Assembly: GCA_013816725.1 (NCBI GenBank)
Contig: JACDEA010000107.1
Span: 1-7,273, forward strand
Source: Actinomycetota bacterium
GTDB lineage: Bacteria > Actinomycetota > Acidimicrobiia > Acidimicrobiales > JACDEA01
DNA length: 7,273 nt
Reading direction: 5' to 3'
Both the position numbers and the translations under genes were made by a program. The notes below the pieces were generated by a model. That model searched no databases and was not told where the DNA came from. It worked only from the letters and a program-made list of their open reading frames with translations. Below are positions 5,714 to 7,273 of this stretch, piece by piece; within the stretch, counting starts at the first letter, position 1, and every line of letters starts with the position of its first letter.

Positions 5714-7068
5714 CCGAGCCGGTCGACGAGTTCATCACCGAGGTCACCGCCCACGTGCAGCGGTTGTCCGAGTCGCTGCGCGGCGTGAAGTCAGAGGAGC
5801 TGGGCAACGACGTCACGCTCGAGGCGTACAACCTCGTCGCCGCGTTCATCGACGCCGACGGCCGCCACAGCGACGACGAAGTATGGGCGCTCTTGACGAC
5901 GTTCGGGCCGAAGATCGACACGGTGGCCAAGTACGGAACGCCCGCCGACGTCCGCAACGCCGGCATCCTCGCCGGCAAGCGCACGTGGCTCGACAGGCCG
6001 ACCGTGCTTTTCGACATCCTGGTGAAGAGCGACGCCAACGCGCGGTCGTCGGGCGCGTCCCGCGTGTACGTCGACCGGGCCATGGCCGTCGCGCACACGG
6101 TGTGCTCGCTGGACGCGTACCCGGCCGAGGACGAGCTGCGCGCGCTCGAGCACTACCGCTCGATGCTGTACGACGCGCTGCCGACCGCCAAGCCGGCCAC
6201 CGCGACCGAAGCGCACGCAGAGAAGCCGCCCGAAGAGGCGCCGCTGCCGCCGGCCCGGCCGTTGCCCGAGTTGATGGCCGAGTTGGACGCGCTCGTCGGC
6301 CTGGCCGAGGTCAAGGCCGAGGTCAAGATGGTGACCGATCTCATCCAGGTGCAGAACCTGCGCAAGGAGCGCGGCCTACCCGTGGTCGAGGGCAGCCGCC
6401 ACCTGGTGTTCACCGGCAACCCGGGGACGGGCAAGACCACCGTGGCCCGCCTGCTCGCCCAGATCTACCGCACGCTCGGCGTGGTGGCCAAGGGACATCT
6501 CGTCGAGACCGACCGCGCCGGGCTGGTGGCCGGGTTCGTCGGCCAGACCGCGTTGAAGGTGAGCGAGGTGTTCGGCCGTGCGCTGGGCGGCTTCCTACTC
6601 GTCGACGAGGCCTACGCGCTGGCCCGCGGCGGCGACCGCGACTTCGGCCAGGAGGCCATCGACACGCTGGTGAAGCTGGTCGAGGACCATCGCGAGGAGA
6701 TCGTGGTGGTGGCCGCCGGGTACCCCGACGAGATGGCCGAGTTCATCGACAGCAACCCCGGCCTTCGCTCGCGATTTCCGAAGACGATCGCATTCCCCGA
6801 CTACAGCAACGAGGAGCTGCTGGAGATCTTCGAGTCGCAGTGCAACAAGGCGTCGTACACCTGCGATGCCGCGGCGCGTGCACGCACGCTCACGTTCTTC
6901 GCCGCCCAGGCGCGCGACAAGGGATTCGGCAATGGCCGCCTCGCTCGCAACCTGTTCGAGGCGGCCGTCGGTCGTCAGGCGACGCGGATCGTCGCCATGC
7001 CCAACCCGTCCAACGACACGCTGGTGACGCTCGCCGCCGACGACATCGCGCCGCTGCCCGCCGTATGA
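5680..7068 (+). CDS. CbbX/SpoVK-type AAA+ ATPase with N-terminal TerB-like helical domain
   Basis: This 462-residue protein has two parts joined by a Pro/Ala/Glu-rich linker at about 169-196. The C-terminal AAA+ module is complete: the LVGLAEVKAEV entry segment (205-215), Walker A GNPGTGKT (246-253), a pore-loop region GLVAGFVGQT (281-290), Walker B FLLVDEAYAL (305-314), sensor 1 VVAAGYPDEM (343-352), arginine finger NPGLRSRF (359-366) and sensor 2 GNGRLARN (418-425). This is the CbbX/CfxQ-SpoVK clade, hexameric protein remodellers that also include the EccA ATPases of type VII secretion. The N-terminal 165 residues are helical, with an acidic FIDADGRHSDDE (56-67) and a second, weaker CSLDAYPAEDE (142-152), reminiscent of TerB-like domains. 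The GTG start overlaps the acetyltransferase by 34 bases and lacks a ribosome site; a start some residues downstream is possible. The stop overlaps the next start by four bases. Confidence 0.9.
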   Translation: MERTAVIDHALTEPVDEFITEVTAHVQRLSESLRGVKSEELGNDVTLEAYNLVAAFIDADGRHSDDEVWALLTTFGPKIDTVAKYGTPADVRNAGILAGKRTWLDRPTVLFDILVKSDANARSSGASRVYVDRAMAVAHTVCSLDAYPAEDELRALEHYRSMLYDALPTAKPATATEAHAEKPPEEAPLPPARPLPELMAELDALVGLAEVKAEVKMVTDLIQVQNLRKERGLPVVEGSRHLVFTGNPGTGKTTVARLLAQIYRTLGVVAKGHLVETDRAGLVAGFVGQTALKVSEVFGRALGGFLLVDEAYALARGGDRDFGQEAIDTLVKLVEDHREEIVVVAAGYPDEMAEFIDSNPGLRSRFPKTIAFPDYSNEELLEIFESQCNKASYTCDAAARARTLTFFAAQARDKGFGNGRLARNLFEAAVGRQATRIVAMPNPSNDTLVTLAADDIAPLPAV

Positions 7069-7273
7069 CTCGAATCGCCGCGCTCGTCGCCGCCGTCGCG
7101 CTGATCGCGGGTGCGCTCGTACTGCGCAGTCGTTGGGACGAGAACCAACGACGCGGGACGTACCGACTCACGTGCGCGACCGAACTGGCCGACGCGTGCC
7201 GCACGCTCGACCCCACTGCATTCGCGGTGACCGTCGAACCGGCGGGGACGACAACGGACCGACTGATCGGGTT
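7065..7273 (+). CDS. Membrane-anchored, possibly solute-binding-like protein (N-terminal part only)
   Basis: Sixty-nine residues are visible before the window ends. The ATG at 7065 overlaps the ATPase stop as ATGA, so translation is probably coupled. A hydrophobic stretch at about 4-20 (IAALVAAVALIAGALVL) would be an uncleaved signal anchor or signal peptide; no lipobox cysteine follows it. A charged RSRWDENQRR comes next, then YRLTCATELADACRTL with two cysteines (39 and 46) that could form a disulphide, and VTVEPAGTTTDRLIG. A first strand, a helix, then a strand ending in an E-x-A-G-T-T type turn resembles the opening of periplasmic-binding (type 2) folds such as extracellular solute-binding proteins. 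This is inferred from a short stretch. The gene is secreted or membrane-tethered with fair confidence; its function is open. Confidence 0.75.
   Translation, partial: MTRIAALVAAVALIAGALVLRSRWDENQRRGTYRLTCATELADACRTLDPTAFAVTVEPAGTTTDRLIG

Noticed and set aside
6890..7216. A minus-strand frame across the end of the AAA+ gene
   Set aside because: Antisense to the end of the ATPase and the start of the anchored protein; Arg/Ser/Ala-rich with no motif.
1..7273. Insertion sequences, integrases, CRISPR repeats, tRNA or rRNA genes
   Set aside because: No transposase or integrase motifs, spaced repeats or RNA gene patterns were seen; nearly every base is assigned to a protein gene.

Overview
This is a compact, GC-rich bacterial segment with almost no non-coding DNA. 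GTG and TTG starts, stop/start overlaps and TAnnnT boxes placed 6-7 bases before start codons point to a high-GC actinobacterium. The exact lineage cannot be read from the sequence; an Acidimicrobiia-type genome is a guess. From memory, mycobacteria have a similar proA - MoxR-type ATPase - VWA gene order.

Layout. A 17-codon tail of a plus-strand gene (probably an endonuclease/exonuclease/phosphatase-family protein) ends at 53. It converges on a five-gene leftward cluster, which reads, in order of transcription: metallo-beta-lactamase-fold hydrolase (5087-4293), proA (about 4257-3010), MoxR-family AAA+ ATPase (3013-2129), CoxE-type VWA protein (2129-705) and histidine phosphatase (712-68). The last four form an unbroken chain of overlapping genes, so they are probably translated from one message. 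A 23-base divergent gap (5088-5110) separates this cluster from a rightward cluster: GNAT acetyltransferase (5111-5713), a CbbX/SpoVK-type AAA+ ATPase with an unusual N-terminal domain (5680-7068), and the start of a membrane-anchored, probably solute-binding-like protein (7065 onward, cut by the window end).

How the genes work together. MoxR ATPases and VWA proteins are known partners in chaperone-like assembly or remodelling of other proteins. Here the pair is translationally coupled to proline biosynthesis (proA), with no proB visible. The rightward cluster couples a second, unrelated AAA+ ATPase to an anchored extracytoplasmic protein. Its N-terminal region resembles TerB-like helical domains, so this could be a poorly described ATPase/sensor pair.

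Regulation. The most informative non-coding signals are TAnnnT boxes just before the starts of the hydrolase, the acetyltransferase and proA. They suggest leaderless transcription, and the two divergent boxes share two bases. proA also has a 7-bp hairpin and a nearby 12-bp perfect palindrome in its short upstream gap. No RNA genes, mobile elements, CRISPR arrays or convincing intrinsic terminators were seen.
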